NCBI RefSeq assembly: GCF_015477835.1
Contig: NZ_JADLQN010000011.1
Location: forward strand, 1 to 51,187
Origin: Nocardia higoensis
Lineage (GTDB): Bacteria > Actinomycetota > Actinomycetes > Mycobacteriales > Mycobacteriaceae
DNA length: 51,187 bases
Direction of reading: 5' to 3'
A program made the translations under genes and the position numbers. Within the stretch, counting starts at the first letter, position 1, and every line of letters starts with the position of its first letter. Shown here piece by piece: positions 1 through 9,360 of the stretch. The notes under the pieces are model-generated. The model was not told where the DNA came from. It saw only the letters and a list, made by a program, of their open reading frames with translations, and did no database searches.

Positions 1-127
1 GGTGGTGTTCATGGTCAATTCCGCCGCTGTCGCGCGGTGGAAGGTCACCGAGGACGAGACCCTGATCCGGTGGATCGAGGGTGCGCTGCTGGCGATGAGC
101 ATCGGTTTGAACACCTACCCGTACCTG
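1..127. repeat. Terminal direct repeat, left copy (circular overlap)
   Basis: Bases 1-127 are identical to 51061-51187. An exact 127-base overlap at the two ends of a contig is the usual mark of a circular molecule that an assembler cut open. The reading frame of the gene crossing the seam continues without a break, which supports closure. The unique circle is then 51,060 bp. Confidence 0.95.
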
Positions 128-1294
128 AAGACCGGGGACCTGTTCAACGTCGCCGTGCACTCCGTGGCCCCGGTGATGGTCGGTGTCGCCCTGTTCGCCC
201 ACACCGCGGTGATGCGCCGCTACGGCCTGGCCATCGACCGCGCCTCGACCGCCGCTGACGAAGCCGGAGACGACATCGCCGAACGCCTCGCCGCCCTGGC
301 CGACACCGGCCACCGCGTCACCACCCCCGAGCCCGCACCGGCGCTGGCCCCCATCCCGGCCGCCGACGACGACGAGGTGATCGCCCAGTACGAAGCCGAA
401 CTGAACCCCGCCCCCGCGCCGGAGGTGGCCGCCGCGTCGCCGCGCGCTACCGAGGAAACCGCGCCGATCGCGGGCGAGCAGTCGATCGCGCGCGAGGTTG
501 AAACGATCGATCGCGCGCCGCGCGAACGCGCGGAATCGACCGCGCGCGGAGTCGATAGCGCGCCGCGCGCGAGCGAGCAGATCGCGCGTTCACGCGCGAG
601 CGAGACCACCGCGCCGATCGCGCGCGAAGAGTCGATCGCGCGCGAACCGGAGGCGGCCGATCGTTTGATCGAGGTGCCCGATCGCGCGTCGATCGCGCGC
701 GACGAGCAGGTGAGCACTCGCGCGTCGCGCGTCGCGCAAACAGGATCTGACCTGGGAACCGATCACGAGTCGCGCGTCGATCACTCGGCCGAGGAAGCCG
801 CTGCGGACGCGCGAGCCGACGCCGCTGAACGCGCGACCGATGAGGAGGAACGCGCGACCGTCGCGCGCGCGACGCAGGCGCTCGCGCGCGATCGGCGCGC
901 GGTGGTCTCGCTCGCGCGCGATCGGAATCCGGTGGCGTCGATCGCGCGCGACGGCGTCGATCGCGCGCAGCCATCGCGCGCGGGCCGCGCGCGATCGGCG
1001 ACGATCCAGGGTGCACTCGCGCGCGCGATCGACAGCGCGCCGCGCGCGCGAACCGGCGCCGGGCACGGCCCGTTCGATCGCGCACTCTCGCGCGCGGAGG
1101 CGGCAGGAATCGCGCGCGCGGTCGTCGATCGCAAGCTCTCCCGCAAGACCATCGAGGAACTGACCGCGATCTATGAGGCGGTCTCGACCGGCACGTCGCC
1201 CAACGCGATCGGCACCCTGCTGGGGCTGCCGCACTCCACGGTCGGTCGCGCCCTGGAAGCGGCCACGAAGGTCTCCGGCCCGCGCCCGGTCTAG
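1..1294 (+). CDS. Membrane protein with C-terminal HTH (3' part of the gene starting at 50552)
   Basis: This is the C-terminal part of a 600-residue protein whose start lies at 50552, across the seam; the codon at base 2 is about residue 171. It carries the last membrane segments, near residues 196-212 and 222-242. A long arginine/alanine/serine-rich stretch follows, about residues 315-535, where Ala-Arg pairs recur. It ends in a helix-turn-helix-like region, about residues 540-595 (SRKTIEEL, then GTLLGLPHSTVGRALE). The layout resembles actinobacterial plasmid proteins annotated as DUF2637/Spd-like, but I cannot assign a function. It is probably co-expressed with the coiled-coil gene just upstream and may tether plasmid DNA or the transfer/partition machinery to the membrane (inference). 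A GC-rich hairpin follows the stop. Confidence 0.8.
   Translation, partial: VVFMVNSAAVARWKVTEDETLIRWIEGALLAMSIGLNTYPYLKTGDLFNVAVHSVAPVMVGVALFAHTAVMRRYGLAIDRASTAADEAGDDIAERLAALADTGHRVTTPEPAPALAPIPAADDDEVIAQYEAELNPAPAPEVAAASPRATEETAPIAGEQSIAREVETIDRAPRERAESTARGVDSAPRASEQIARSRASETTAPIAREESIAREPEAADRLIEVPDRASIARDEQVSTRASRVAQTGSDLGTDHESRVDHSAEEAAADARADAAERATDEEERATVARATQALARDRRAVVSLARDRNPVASIARDGVDRAQPSRAGRARSATIQGALARAIDSAPRARTGAGHGPFDRALSRAEAAGIARAVVDRKLSRKTIEELTAIYEAVSTGTSPNAIGTLLGLPHSTVGRALEAATKVSGPRPV
440..1110 (+). repeat. Dense CGATCGCGCG-type repeat array inside the coding region
   Basis: Across about 670 bases, short words such as GATCGCGCG, TCGCGCGCG and their complements recur dozens of times with irregular spacing. 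Arginine is written almost only as CGC, and alanine before it as GCG. Flanking parts of the same gene do not show this codon skew. The repetition therefore looks selected at the DNA level, for example as an array of protein-binding sites, as well as encoding a low-complexity linker. Confidence 0.7.
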
Positions 1295-1315
1295 CCCACC
1301 TCTGCGCACCAGCAC

Positions 1316-1352
1316 GAAGGCCCCCGCCGGCGGGAACCCGGCGGGGGCCTTC
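1316..1352. terminator. Hairpin terminator after the DUF2637-like gene
   Basis: The arms 1316-1330 and 1338-1352 are perfectly complementary over 15 bp, with a 7-base loop. There is no long T run, as is common in actinobacteria. It lies 21 bases after the stop at 1294. Confidence 0.75.
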
Positions 1353-1359
1353 TGTGTGC

Positions 1360-1655
1360 GGAGTCCCTGGTAGCGCGAACCAACCAGGGACTCCGTGCGG
1401 TGACCTTACCGCCGGGGCTCGTGCGCTCCCTCCAGATGTGGCCCCGCGTGGGCGCCGGTGCGCATCAGCGCCGTCGGCGGCGGCCGGCCAAGTGTGCGGC
1501 GGCCGGGTGGATTCAGGCGTCGTTCCCGATCCGCCCGGTGAGGTCTTCCCGCCCCAGCGGGCTCGGGTCGGATACTCTGGAAGAAGAAGAGAGCGAGCTA
1601 GTATTTAGGTGACCTAGACCGGTCACCCCACCCGTTCGGGTGGTCGCTGCGCTGG
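1360..1655. other. Palindrome-rich intergenic region, candidate oriT for the MobP relaxase
   Basis: No convincing gene is seen between 1295 and 1674. The stretch holds a 12-bp inverted repeat (1360-1371 with 1383-1394, 11-base spacer). Near 1618-1637 there is a GGTGACC / GGTCACC inverted repeat, followed at once by a short CCACCCG-TT-CGGGTGG hairpin ending near 1652. It lies directly upstream of mobC and the MobP relaxase gene, where oriT of such modules usually sits. The nick site itself cannot be named from sequence alone. Confidence 0.5.
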
Positions 1656-1674
1656 GCTGTGAGGAGAGCTGCGG

Positions 1675-2169
1675 ATGGCAGGGGAGTCACCGGATCGCCG
1701 GGCGCGGGTGCGCCGAGAGCGGCAGGCGAACGTGCCCGGCGGGCGCCCGCACCGGCACATCGTGAAGCTGTCGGATGCCGAGCACGAAGACCTCACCCGT
1801 CGGGCGTTGGAGGCGGGGGTGTCGGTGCCGCGGCTGCTGGTGGAGTCGGCGACCGATTCCGGGCGGGCGGAGGCCGGCCGCGCGCATGCGGCGCTGCAGT
1901 TGCTGGAGTTCGACGACCAGATCCGCCGGATCGGCAACAACCTGAACCAGCTGGTGCGGTGGGCGCATCAGAACCGGGAGATCCCCGAGCATTTGATCGA
2001 CTCGCTGCACGCGGTGACGCGGGCGTGCTTGAGCGTGGATGCGACCGCGCGGTGGGTGATGGGTTTGGATCCGGCGGTGACCGGGGTGTCGGTGGATGTC
2101 GAGGCGGATCTGCCGATCTCGGAGGAGTGGGCGGGCTCGGTCGACCCCGACGAGATCGACGGGGTGTGA
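1675..2169 (+). CDS. mobC: MobC-like relaxosome accessory protein
   Basis: This 164-residue protein is basic at the N-terminus. It has a ribbon-helix-helix-like segment (about residues 28-58: HIVKLSDAEHEDLTRRALE, then GVSVPRLLVESA) and the helical MobC signature around RRIGNNLNQLVRWA (about residues 84-97). MobC proteins bind oriT and help the relaxase open the nick region. A GAGGAG-like ribosome site lies about 8 bases before the ATG. The relaxase gene starts 10 bases after the stop, so the two are an operon. The family call rests on the conserved asparagine/leucine core and on this context. Confidence 0.8.
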   Translation: MAGESPDRRARVRRERQANVPGGRPHRHIVKLSDAEHEDLTRRALEAGVSVPRLLVESATDSGRAEAGRAHAALQLLEFDDQIRRIGNNLNQLVRWAHQNREIPEHLIDSLHAVTRACLSVDATARWVMGLDPAVTGVSVDVEADLPISEEWAGSVDPDEIDGV

Positions 2170-2179
2170 TGCGGCGGTG

Positions 2180-4090
2180 ATGCCGAACGTGGTCAAGGGC
2201 TCGGACATGCGCGGCCTGCTGCGCTATCTGGCCGGTCCCGGGCGGGCGAACGAGCACACGAACCCGAAGGTGATCGCCGGGGATGTGGTGACGATGGCGG
2301 TCTACTCCGGCGGTATCGACCCGGTCCGGGCGACCGAGTTGGCGAAGCTGCTGGATTCCCCGCGCCAGACCGTGCTGCGGGGGGCGCCGGTGCTGGTGAC
2401 GAACTACAAGAAGGCCTACGGCCTGATCGATGAGGGCATGGAGCGCCGGAAGGCGTTCGAGGAAGCGACCCGGGATCAGAACGTGTGGCACTGCTCGCTG
2501 AGCCTGGGCCCGCGCGAGGGGCAGCTAGACGAGGAGACCTGGGCGCGGATCGCGCGGCGGTTCATGACCGAGATGGGGTTCACCGACTCTGCTGGTGGGG
2601 CGCCGGATGTGCGGTGGACGGCGATCCATCACGGCCTGACCAAGGCCGGGGGTGACCACATCCATGTGGCGATGAGCGTGGTGCGTCCGGACGGGTCGCT
2701 GGCGGATGTGCGGCGGGACTGGAAACGCTCGCAGGACGCGGCCGCGCTGCTGGAGCGCGAGTTCGGGCTGCAGGTGCTGGTGTCGCGGGAGGACCGCGGC
2801 ACCGAGGCGGCGACGCGTCCGGACGAGCGGGGCCGCGCCGAGCGGGTCGGCGCCGCCGAGACCGACCGCGAAGCGCTGCGCCGGCGGGTGCGGGCCGCGG
2901 CGGTCGCGTCGGAGACCGAGGCGGAGTTCGTCGCGGCGCTACGGGGCGAGGGGATGGTGTTGCGCCCCCGGTTCGCCAAGGGTGGCACCGATCAGGTGGT
3001 CGGGTATGCGGTGCGGATGCCCGCGCAGAAGAACTTGCGGTCCGGGGCGTGGGAGAAGGCGGTCTGGTACGGCGGCGGGCAGTTGGCCAAGGACCTCACT
3101 CTGGCGTCGTTGCGGTCCTGGGCGGGTTGGGAGCAGTCCGAGCAGGCGCAGGCGGCGGCGGTCGCGGAGTGGGGGCGGGCGTCGACGACGCGCTCCGGAC
3201 GAGCGATCAGCCCGGATCAGCTGTCGCGGCAGGACGCGGTATGGCAGCTGTCGCAGTGGTCGCAGTACATGCGCACCATCCCGGTCGAGGACCAGGATGC
3301 GTGGGCGCAGGCCGCTTCCCAGACGGCGGGGGTGTTCGCGGCGGCGAGCGTGCGCACCGAAACCACCCCGGGGCCGTTGGACCAGCTGTCGCGGCAGCTC
3401 GCCCGCGCGGGCCAGTTGCCCGCGCATCGGCGGCGCCCGCACGGGGTGCACGGGCCCGGGATGCGGGCGGTCGCGCGGATGCTGTGGTCGACGCAGTCGC
3501 CGGTCACCTCGGATCTGGCGTTGATGCAGGCGTTGAGCGACTGCCTGCTCACCGTCGGTGACATGCTCGCCGCGTCCGACCGCGCGCACGCCGCGCAGGT
3601 GATGGCCGGCAACGCCCGCCACGTGTTGACCGAGGTGCACATGCGCCTGGACGGGCTCGACCCGACGAAACGGTATGTGCGCGATCACGGATCGCCGATG
3701 TGGGCGGCCGAGCAGCGGGCCCGCGCCATCGTCGACCGCGTCGACGAGACCAGCCGCGGCAAGCTGGAAACCGAGATCGCCGCCGCCCACGACGGCTGGA
3801 AAGCACGCCGGATCGCCCAAGTTGGGGCCGGAAAGGGACCACGCATCGACGCCCGAGGCCAAATCCTCGACGCCCCCGCCACACCAGCGAAACCCACACG
3901 GCGGCGGACTGCCGCCGATCGTCTGGCCTGGCTCGACCAGGAGACCGGGTCTGCCCCCACGCGGGCGGCCGGGCCGAAGCCCAAGCCCGCACCGCGGCAG
4001 ACACCGGAATCCGTGCACGAGAAGCACTCCGGCCTCGGACTACCGCACTTGCCTTATGACACAGACCAGGACCGAGACTTCGAGCGCTAG
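2180..4090 (+). CDS. MobP-type relaxase
   Basis: This 636-residue relaxase/mobilisation nuclease would nick oriT and pilot the strand in transfer. The N-terminus holds the candidate catalytic tyrosine in RGLLRYLAGPGRANEH (Tyr16). The metal-binding histidine motif is KAGGDHIHVAMSVVRPDG (His160, His162), with His150/151 just before it. This order is typical of actinobacterial MobP relaxases. The C-terminal 350 residues are helical and less conserved. The ATG at 2180 gives the expected N-terminus; a GTG three bases earlier is possible. It follows mobC closely. A second, unrelated relaxase lies downstream on the opposite strand, which is unusual. Confidence 0.87.
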   Translation: MPNVVKGSDMRGLLRYLAGPGRANEHTNPKVIAGDVVTMAVYSGGIDPVRATELAKLLDSPRQTVLRGAPVLVTNYKKAYGLIDEGMERRKAFEEATRDQNVWHCSLSLGPREGQLDEETWARIARRFMTEMGFTDSAGGAPDVRWTAIHHGLTKAGGDHIHVAMSVVRPDGSLADVRRDWKRSQDAAALLEREFGLQVLVSREDRGTEAATRPDERGRAERVGAAETDREALRRRVRAAAVASETEAEFVAALRGEGMVLRPRFAKGGTDQVVGYAVRMPAQKNLRSGAWEKAVWYGGGQLAKDLTLASLRSWAGWEQSEQAQAAAVAEWGRASTTRSGRAISPDQLSRQDAVWQLSQWSQYMRTIPVEDQDAWAQAASQTAGVFAAASVRTETTPGPLDQLSRQLARAGQLPAHRRRPHGVHGPGMRAVARMLWSTQSPVTSDLALMQALSDCLLTVGDMLAASDRAHAAQVMAGNARHVLTEVHMRLDGLDPTKRYVRDHGSPMWAAEQRARAIVDRVDETSRGKLETEIAAAHDGWKARRIAQVGAGKGPRIDARGQILDAPATPAKPTRRRTAADRLAWLDQETGSAPTRAAGPKPKPAPRQTPESVHEKHSGLGLPHLPYDTDQDRDFER

Positions 4091-4110
4091 AGCTGTGAGT
4101 GGTGACTGGA

Positions 4111-4578
4111 TCAACGTTCGCGCAGTAGCTGAGCGAGCTTCTCCTTCAACGCCTGCTCCAGTGGCCGTTCGGAATAGGACAATCCGCGCACTTGGTCGAT
4201 CGGTAGGTCCAGGGGTGTGACGGTCCAGCGTTGTCCGAATCCCATGAACCCCGGCTCCATACGTTGCGTGGCGGTGTTGTAGACCTCCAGCTCGGGAGTC
4301 ACGACATAGTGGAAGGTCCGGTGCAGATCGGACCATGAGTAGAAAGACCAGCCGGTGACTGCTTTGCGGCTGTCGATGCAGTAGGTGTCCCCATATGCGA
4401 TCTTGGTGGCGTGGAGTCGATAGCGCTCGACTGCCACCCCGAGTCGGTTCATGGCTTCGACGAATTCACGTAGCTGGTCCCGCTGTCGACGGGCGCGATC
4501 GCTCAGTTCTCGTTGTCGCTGCTGAGCTGCCCGATCGCTCTCGGCATTCGCGTGCTGAGCGTCCTCCCACAGACCCAT
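4111..4578 (-). CDS. Hypothetical protein
   Basis: This 155-residue protein has an N-terminal charged helical or coiled-coil part (about residues 1-50, rich in Gln, Arg and Glu). A C-terminal domain rich in aromatics follows (GWSFYSW, HRTFHYVVTPELEVYN). I do not recognise the family. The ATG at 4578 is preceded by GGAGGG about nine bases upstream, so I prefer it to the ATGs 30-33 bases further out. It converges on the MobP relaxase gene, leaving only 20 bases between the stops. It lies upstream of nothing in its own direction. Confidence 0.65.
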   Translation of the reverse strand: MGLWEDAQHANAESDRAAQQRQRELSDRARRQRDQLREFVEAMNRLGVAVERYRLHATKIAYGDTYCIDSRKAVTGWSFYSWSDLHRTFHYVVTPELEVYNTATQRMEPGFMGFGQRWTVTPLDLPIDQVRGLSYSERPLEQALKEKLAQLLRER

Positions 4579-4707
4579 GAACCTGTTCCCTCCATCGAGT
4601 CCCCCCATCATCAGCCAGCCTCAGCCAGGTCGCAGAACATTCACAAGGCGACGAGGCTGCCTCGTCTTTCCGCCTGCCGCCCACGCGGACGTAGCGGACA
4701 GGGCGGT

Positions 4708-7700
4708 CTACGGACCGATGTCCGTGCCTTGGTTGCGCCCCGCCGACGCATCGTGCTGGTAGGAATCCAGCTGCTGCTGCGGACGCTCGTCAGGTTCTGC
4801 GGGCAGTTGCCCACCGTGGATTTCGATGCGGGCGCGGTGTTCGAGGGCGCGTTCGGGGTCGGTGAGCGCGCGACGGCGGCCGCGCTCACCGACCGCGGTG
4901 CGGCGCTGGTCGCGGATGGCATCGACGCGGGCTCGGCCGGCGGCCTGGTCGGCGTCGCGTTGCGCGTCGGTGTCGCGGGCGGTGTCGAGTTCGGCCTGTC
5001 GGCGTTCGTGGTCGCCGTGGCGGGCGAGCGCCCTGTCCCACCGGGCTTGCGGGGTGTGGGTCCGGTAGGCGGCGTCACGGGCAGCGTGCTCAGCGGTCAA
5101 GGCGGCCTGGCGGAGGCGTTCGGTCTCGGAGGCGAGTTCGGCAAGTGTGGCCTGGTGGGTGTTGTGGGCGTTGCGGCGCAACAGCTTGGAGGGGACGGGG
5201 GCTTGGCGTAGCCGAGCCAGCTCGGCGGCCGCGGCGGCGTGTTCGCGGGCGGCGGCCTGGGCGGTTCGGGCGGCGGCTTGGGCGGCGAGGATCGCGGCGG
5301 CTTCGCGGTCCTCGTCTGCGTGTCGGTCCTGGACGCGGGGGAGTGCGCGTTGGGAGTCGCCGCCGGCGAAGCGGATGGCCTCCATCAGCCCATCGTGCTG
5401 GACCACACCCGCCAGGTACCGGATGTGGGCGTCGAGTTCGGCGTCGGTCATGCGGCGCAGCGGGTCATCGCGCATCTGTTGGAGCGCGTCGACGAAGGGC
5501 GGGTGGGGTGGGTGTGTGTCGAGGGTTTCGGTCAGGCGCCAGCGCAGCGCGGCGGCGGGCTGCTCGACCGGTAGCGGCCGCACGGCGGCCGCGCGGGTGA
5601 GCGCACGGGGGATGTCGAGGCCGGTGCGGGCGGCGGCGGTGAGTTCGCGGGCCAGGATCGGCCAGTACGGGTCGGCGGTGATCCCGGTGCCGAGCTGGTC
5701 GGCGAGGGGCTGCCAGCGGCGCACGTCGACGTTGTGGTCGCCGAGGCGGGTGGCGGCTCGGGTGTCGAGGTGGTGTTGAGTGCGGCGTTCGGCGGTGGGG
5801 TAGCGGGGTGGGCCGGTGAGGCGGCGGTCGGTGTCGTCGATGCCGTGGGCGGCTCGCCAGATCGCCAGATCCGCTGCCAGCCGCGGAGCGTCGAGCAGGG
5901 GTTGCGCCCACCGGGGCGCGTTCACTGGTGTCCAGGCGCGGGTGGTGGCGGTGATCTGGGCGACCAGGTCCTGGATCTGGTCACGTCGGGCTTGCAGGTG
6001 CGGCCCGAACTGCGGGTCGGCGGCCAGGACGGGCGGGAGTTCGGGCACCCAGGTCAATGGGCCCGGGCGCTGGTGGTGCTCGCCGGTGGAGTCGATACGC
6101 CAGTCCAGCACCGCGGCCGGATCGTCGGCGGTGTGCAGTTCACGGCCCCGGGCGGCGGTACGCAGCGCGGTGATGGGGTCGTGGCCGTGCAGAGCGAGGG
6201 TGGCCAGGTGCTGGCGCAGCACCGGATACGCTGCGGCGGCGGTCAGCCCGGGATGGACCTGTTCGGCGGCAGCGTCGATCGCGGCCAACTGTGCGGCGCC
6301 GACACGGGTTTCGGCGGCCACGGCCAGGGCGTCGCAGTAGGCGTCGACGACCCCGGCCAGCCGTTGCCGTGGGTCGGCGTCTTCGCGCTGGTCGGTCGAG
6401 GCCGAGGTTTGTGTGCCTTCGCGCGCGAGGATCCCGGTGAGCACATCGAGGGCGGTGGGCGGCAGGACGGTGGGCCAGGCGGTCGGCGCGGTGTCGCCGT
6501 CGGTGGTGGCGAGGTAGATGTGGTTGCGGGTGCGGCCGCGGGTGAGCATCACGTAGGCCTGGGCGCGGGATTCGCGGCCGGTGAGCACGCCGTGGCAGGT
6601 GTCGACGGTCATGCCTTGGCTGGTGTCGATGGTGGTGGCGTAGCCGAGGTGGGTGTGTTCGCGCACGTAGTCGGCGGGCAGGGTGACGCGGCGTCCGGAG
6701 CCGAGGTGGGTGGCGGTGATCCGGCCATCTGGGTGGACTTTGCGCACGGTCCAGCGGTAGCCGTTGCGGACGGTGTCGGTTGCTGAGATCCGCAGCTGGT
6801 AGTTGTTGCGGCGGGTGCAGATCACATCCCCGGCCGAGGCTGAAAGCCCGTCGGCGAGGGCGACTTCCCGACCGTCGATACCGCCGTCGCGGGCCAGCCG
6901 CGCGGTGCGGGCACGGTGATTGAGCGCGGTGACCAGTTCGCGGGTGGGGGCCAGCAGGGCGGAGTCGAGACCGTTGTCGATGTCGGCGGCCCAGGCGGCG
7001 AAGACGTCCTCGACGACTACATCGAGCGGGCCGGTGCGGAGGCGGTCGTGGTCGAGGTAGTGGGCCAGCCCGGCGGGGTCGCCGTCGCGGATGGCGAGGC
7101 TGGCCGCGCGCTCTCCGGGGTCGGTGAACCGCATGACCTGGGACAAGGTGGCCGCGCCGGTGCGGGCGACGATGTCGCGGATTACCCCGCCGGCGGCGAC
7201 CGAGGCCAGTTGGCGGTCGTCACCGATCGCCCGCACGCTTGCACCCCGCTGCAGCAGCCACCCGACCGCGGAGTCCAGCGACAGCGTGGAGCATTTGGCG
7301 GCTTCGTCAACGATGACCAGCGTGCCCGGCCCGACACGGTTCACCCAGTCAGGCGGGACGTGGCGGGGATCGGATGCCGCGCGGGACACCTGGGCAATCA
7401 GCATGTCCACGGTCGCGGTCGGCGACCCGATCTCCTCGGCCAGCACCGCGGCCGCCGACCCGGTCGGCGCCAGCCCGAGCACGGTGCCGCCGGCGTCGGT
7501 CCAGGCGCGGGTGAGGACCTGCATCGCCGTGGTTTTCCCGGTCCCGGCGGGAGCGAGGCCGACCTGTAGACGGGCGCCGGAGGTGGCGAAAGTGCGCACC
7601 ATCTCCCGCTGCCCGGCGTTCAGGGCGCGGCCGGGATTGTTGGCGGCGTGCTCGATGATCGCGGTCTCGATCGCGGCCGCGGGGAGGGTGCGGCCGTCGT

Positions 7701-9360
7701 GGCGGCCGCTCGCGGCGATCAGGCGCTGCTCGGCGTCGAGGATCGCCTGCGAGGTGTAGCGCGTCGAGCGGGCGGTGGTGTACACGCTGGTGCCGTCACT
7801 GCGGGTCAACCCCGGTGCGGGCGGGACCTGCTCGGGCAGCCCCAGGCGCAGCGAGATCGGCGGCGACAACGCGGCATCGATGATCTGCTCGACCAGGCCA
7901 GCCCACTCCCCGGGCGCGACGGCTCCACGCAGTTGGCGTTCGACCTCGGCGCGGATGTGGTGGTGCTGCCAGGTCGCCCGCGACTGCGCCACCACCTCGA
8001 CCGCCGCCCGAGCGACCTCACCGATCACGATCGCGCCCCGACCAGGGAGTGCCTGGGAGAGCACACGTTCGACCATCGCCTCGACCGCAGCCTCGTCGCC
8101 GAGCACTCCGACCGCATCCGCTCGCCAGGCGGTGCGCTGCTCGGCGCGGGAACGGGCGGGCAGCTTCCCGCGCCGTGTCGACAGCGTCGCCTGCTGGGCC
8201 AGGTCCAGCAACTCCATCGGAGTCGGCTCGCGCCCGTGATCAGCGGCGAACTGGCGGGCGAGTTCGCCGGTCGCGGCGGTGATCGCGGCCCGCCGCTTGG
8301 ACCACACCGCCAGCAGCCGCTCGTCGACACCGACGATCTCCCGGATCGGGCGCTTGCCGGCTGCGGTGGCGCGGTCGGCGAACACCAGGCCGAGCCCCTG
8401 CTCGAGGTGGTGTTCGAGGCGGGTGTTGTAGAGCTCGGAGGCGGCGACGTTGTGCCGGTAGATCATCCGCCCATCCAGCGCACCCCACTGCCCGTCGAGG
8501 CGACGGACCTTGTTGGAGATGACGACATGGGTGTGCAGGTCCGGGTCACCGGCGCGGGAATCACGGTGGTCGAACGCGGTGGCGATCAGGCCTTCCACTT
8601 CGACCTGGCGGACGCTGTGGCGGCCGATGCGGGTGTAGGTGGCATGGGATTCCAGGTAGACCAGCGCGTCGGCGATCGCGGCATGGTGGGCGGCTTCGAT
8701 CGCTTCGGCGACCTCACGCGAAGCGACCGCCCACAACGCCGAGACCGACTTCACGGGGGAGAAGGTGAGGTCATAGGCGGCGACCGCGGTCCGGACCGGG
8801 CGCGAGGACACCGCGATCCACGACGACAACTCCCGGTCGTTGTCCGGGACGCGGCCGTGCTCGGTGGCGAACATCCGCCGAGCGGTGTCGGTGCGGATCT
8901 GCTGGCGCACCTCCACCGGCACGAGTTGGTCCTCGCCGAAACCGTGCTCGGCGTTCCAGGCCGCGAACGCTTCGGCGACCTGGTGGCGGTAGCTGCCCTC
9001 GGCGAAGGTGTAGCGGCTGAATGGTGCTCCGAGACGGGCCTGGGCGTGGGCGTAGCGGATCGCGTCCTTGCGCTTCGCGCCCAAACCGATCTGCGTGGCG
9101 ATCGCCTCGTCGATGATCGCGTCGGCGTCCGGGTGCAGGCCTTCACCGATCAACGCCCGCATCTGGGATTCCCGGACCTGCTCGCCCGCTGTGATGCCCA
9201 GCGACCTCAGTCCGGAACCCAGCCAGACGCCCGGGGATTCGCCGCGCTCGCTGTAGTAATCGGCCAGCGGCTGACGGCCGCGCTCGTTCGCGTCGTGGGT
9301 GGCGATGACGCGCAGGTAGTACGAGAACCCGTCTCCCGCGCTCAATTTCGCCACCGACAT
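4708..9360 (-). CDS. TraA/TrwC-type (MobF) relaxase-helicase
   Basis: This 1550-residue protein combines strand nicking with unwinding for conjugation. The N-terminal relaxase has paired tyrosines (Tyr14, Tyr15 in GFSYYLR) and the three-histidine metal site FDHRDSRAGDPDLHTHV (His264, His276, His278). A RecD-like superfamily 1 helicase follows. Its Walker A is GLAPAGTGKTT (about 601-611), its Walker B is LVIVDEAAK, and late motifs are DTSQGMTVDTCHG and AYVMLTRGRT. The last 250 residues are Ala/Arg-rich coiled coil. The ATG at 9360 has GGAG at good spacing; an ATG 12 bases further out is less likely. The 600-bp region upstream is gene-free and palindromic and may contain its oriT. The size matches the actinobacterial TraA family. 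Confidence 0.92.
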   Translation of the reverse strand: MSVAKLSAGDGFSYYLRVIATHDANERGRQPLADYYSERGESPGVWLGSGLRSLGITAGEQVRESQMRALIGEGLHPDADAIIDEAIATQIGLGAKRKDAIRYAHAQARLGAPFSRYTFAEGSYRHQVAEAFAAWNAEHGFGEDQLVPVEVRQQIRTDTARRMFATEHGRVPDNDRELSSWIAVSSRPVRTAVAAYDLTFSPVKSVSALWAVASREVAEAIEAAHHAAIADALVYLESHATYTRIGRHSVRQVEVEGLIATAFDHRDSRAGDPDLHTHVVISNKVRRLDGQWGALDGRMIYRHNVAASELYNTRLEHHLEQGLGLVFADRATAAGKRPIREIVGVDERLLAVWSKRRAAITAATGELARQFAADHGREPTPMELLDLAQQATLSTRRGKLPARSRAEQRTAWRADAVGVLGDEAAVEAMVERVLSQALPGRGAIVIGEVARAAVEVVAQSRATWQHHHIRAEVERQLRGAVAPGEWAGLVEQIIDAALSPPISLRLGLPEQVPPAPGLTRSDGTSVYTTARSTRYTSQAILDAEQRLIAASGRHDGRTLPAAAIETAIIEHAANNPGRALNAGQREMVRTFATSGARLQVGLAPAGTGKTTAMQVLTRAWTDAGGTVLGLAPTGSAAAVLAEEIGSPTATVDMLIAQVSRAASDPRHVPPDWVNRVGPGTLVIVDEAAKCSTLSLDSAVGWLLQRGASVRAIGDDRQLASVAAGGVIRDIVARTGAATLSQVMRFTDPGERAASLAIRDGDPAGLAHYLDHDRLRTGPLDVVVEDVFAAWAADIDNGLDSALLAPTRELVTALNHRARTARLARDGGIDGREVALADGLSASAGDVICTRRNNYQLRISATDTVRNGYRWTVRKVHPDGRITATHLGSGRRVTLPADYVREHTHLGYATTIDTSQGMTVDTCHGVLTGRESRAQAYVMLTRGRTRNHIYLATTDGDTAPTAWPTVLPPTALDVLTGILAREGTQTSASTDQREDADPRQRLAGVVDAYCDALAVAAETRVGAAQLAAIDAAAEQVHPGLTAAAAYPVLRQHLATLALHGHDPITALRTAARGRELHTADDPAAVLDWRIDSTGEHHQRPGPLTWVPELPPVLAADPQFGPHLQARRDQIQDLVAQITATTRAWTPVNAPRWAQPLLDAPRLAADLAIWRAAHGIDDTDRRLTGPPRYPTAERRTQHHLDTRAATRLGDHNVDVRRWQPLADQLGTGITADPYWPILARELTAAARTGLDIPRALTRAAAVRPLPVEQPAAALRWRLTETLDTHPPHPPFVDALQQMRDDPLRRMTDAELDAHIRYLAGVVQHDGLMEAIRFAGGDSQRALPRVQDRHADEDREAAAILAAQAAARTAQAAAREHAAAAAELARLRQAPVPSKLLRRNAHNTHQATLAELASETERLRQAALTAEHAARDAAYRTHTPQARWDRALARHGDHERRQAELDTARDTDAQRDADQAAGRARVDAIRDQRRTAVGERGRRRALTDPERALEHRARIEIHGGQLPAEPDERPQQQLDSYQHDASAGRNQGTDIGP

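Noticed and set aside
5734..6786. 350-residue plus-strand frame opposite the helicase domain
   Set aside because: Antisense shadow of the relaxase helicase, rich in Gly and Val, with no recognisable domain.
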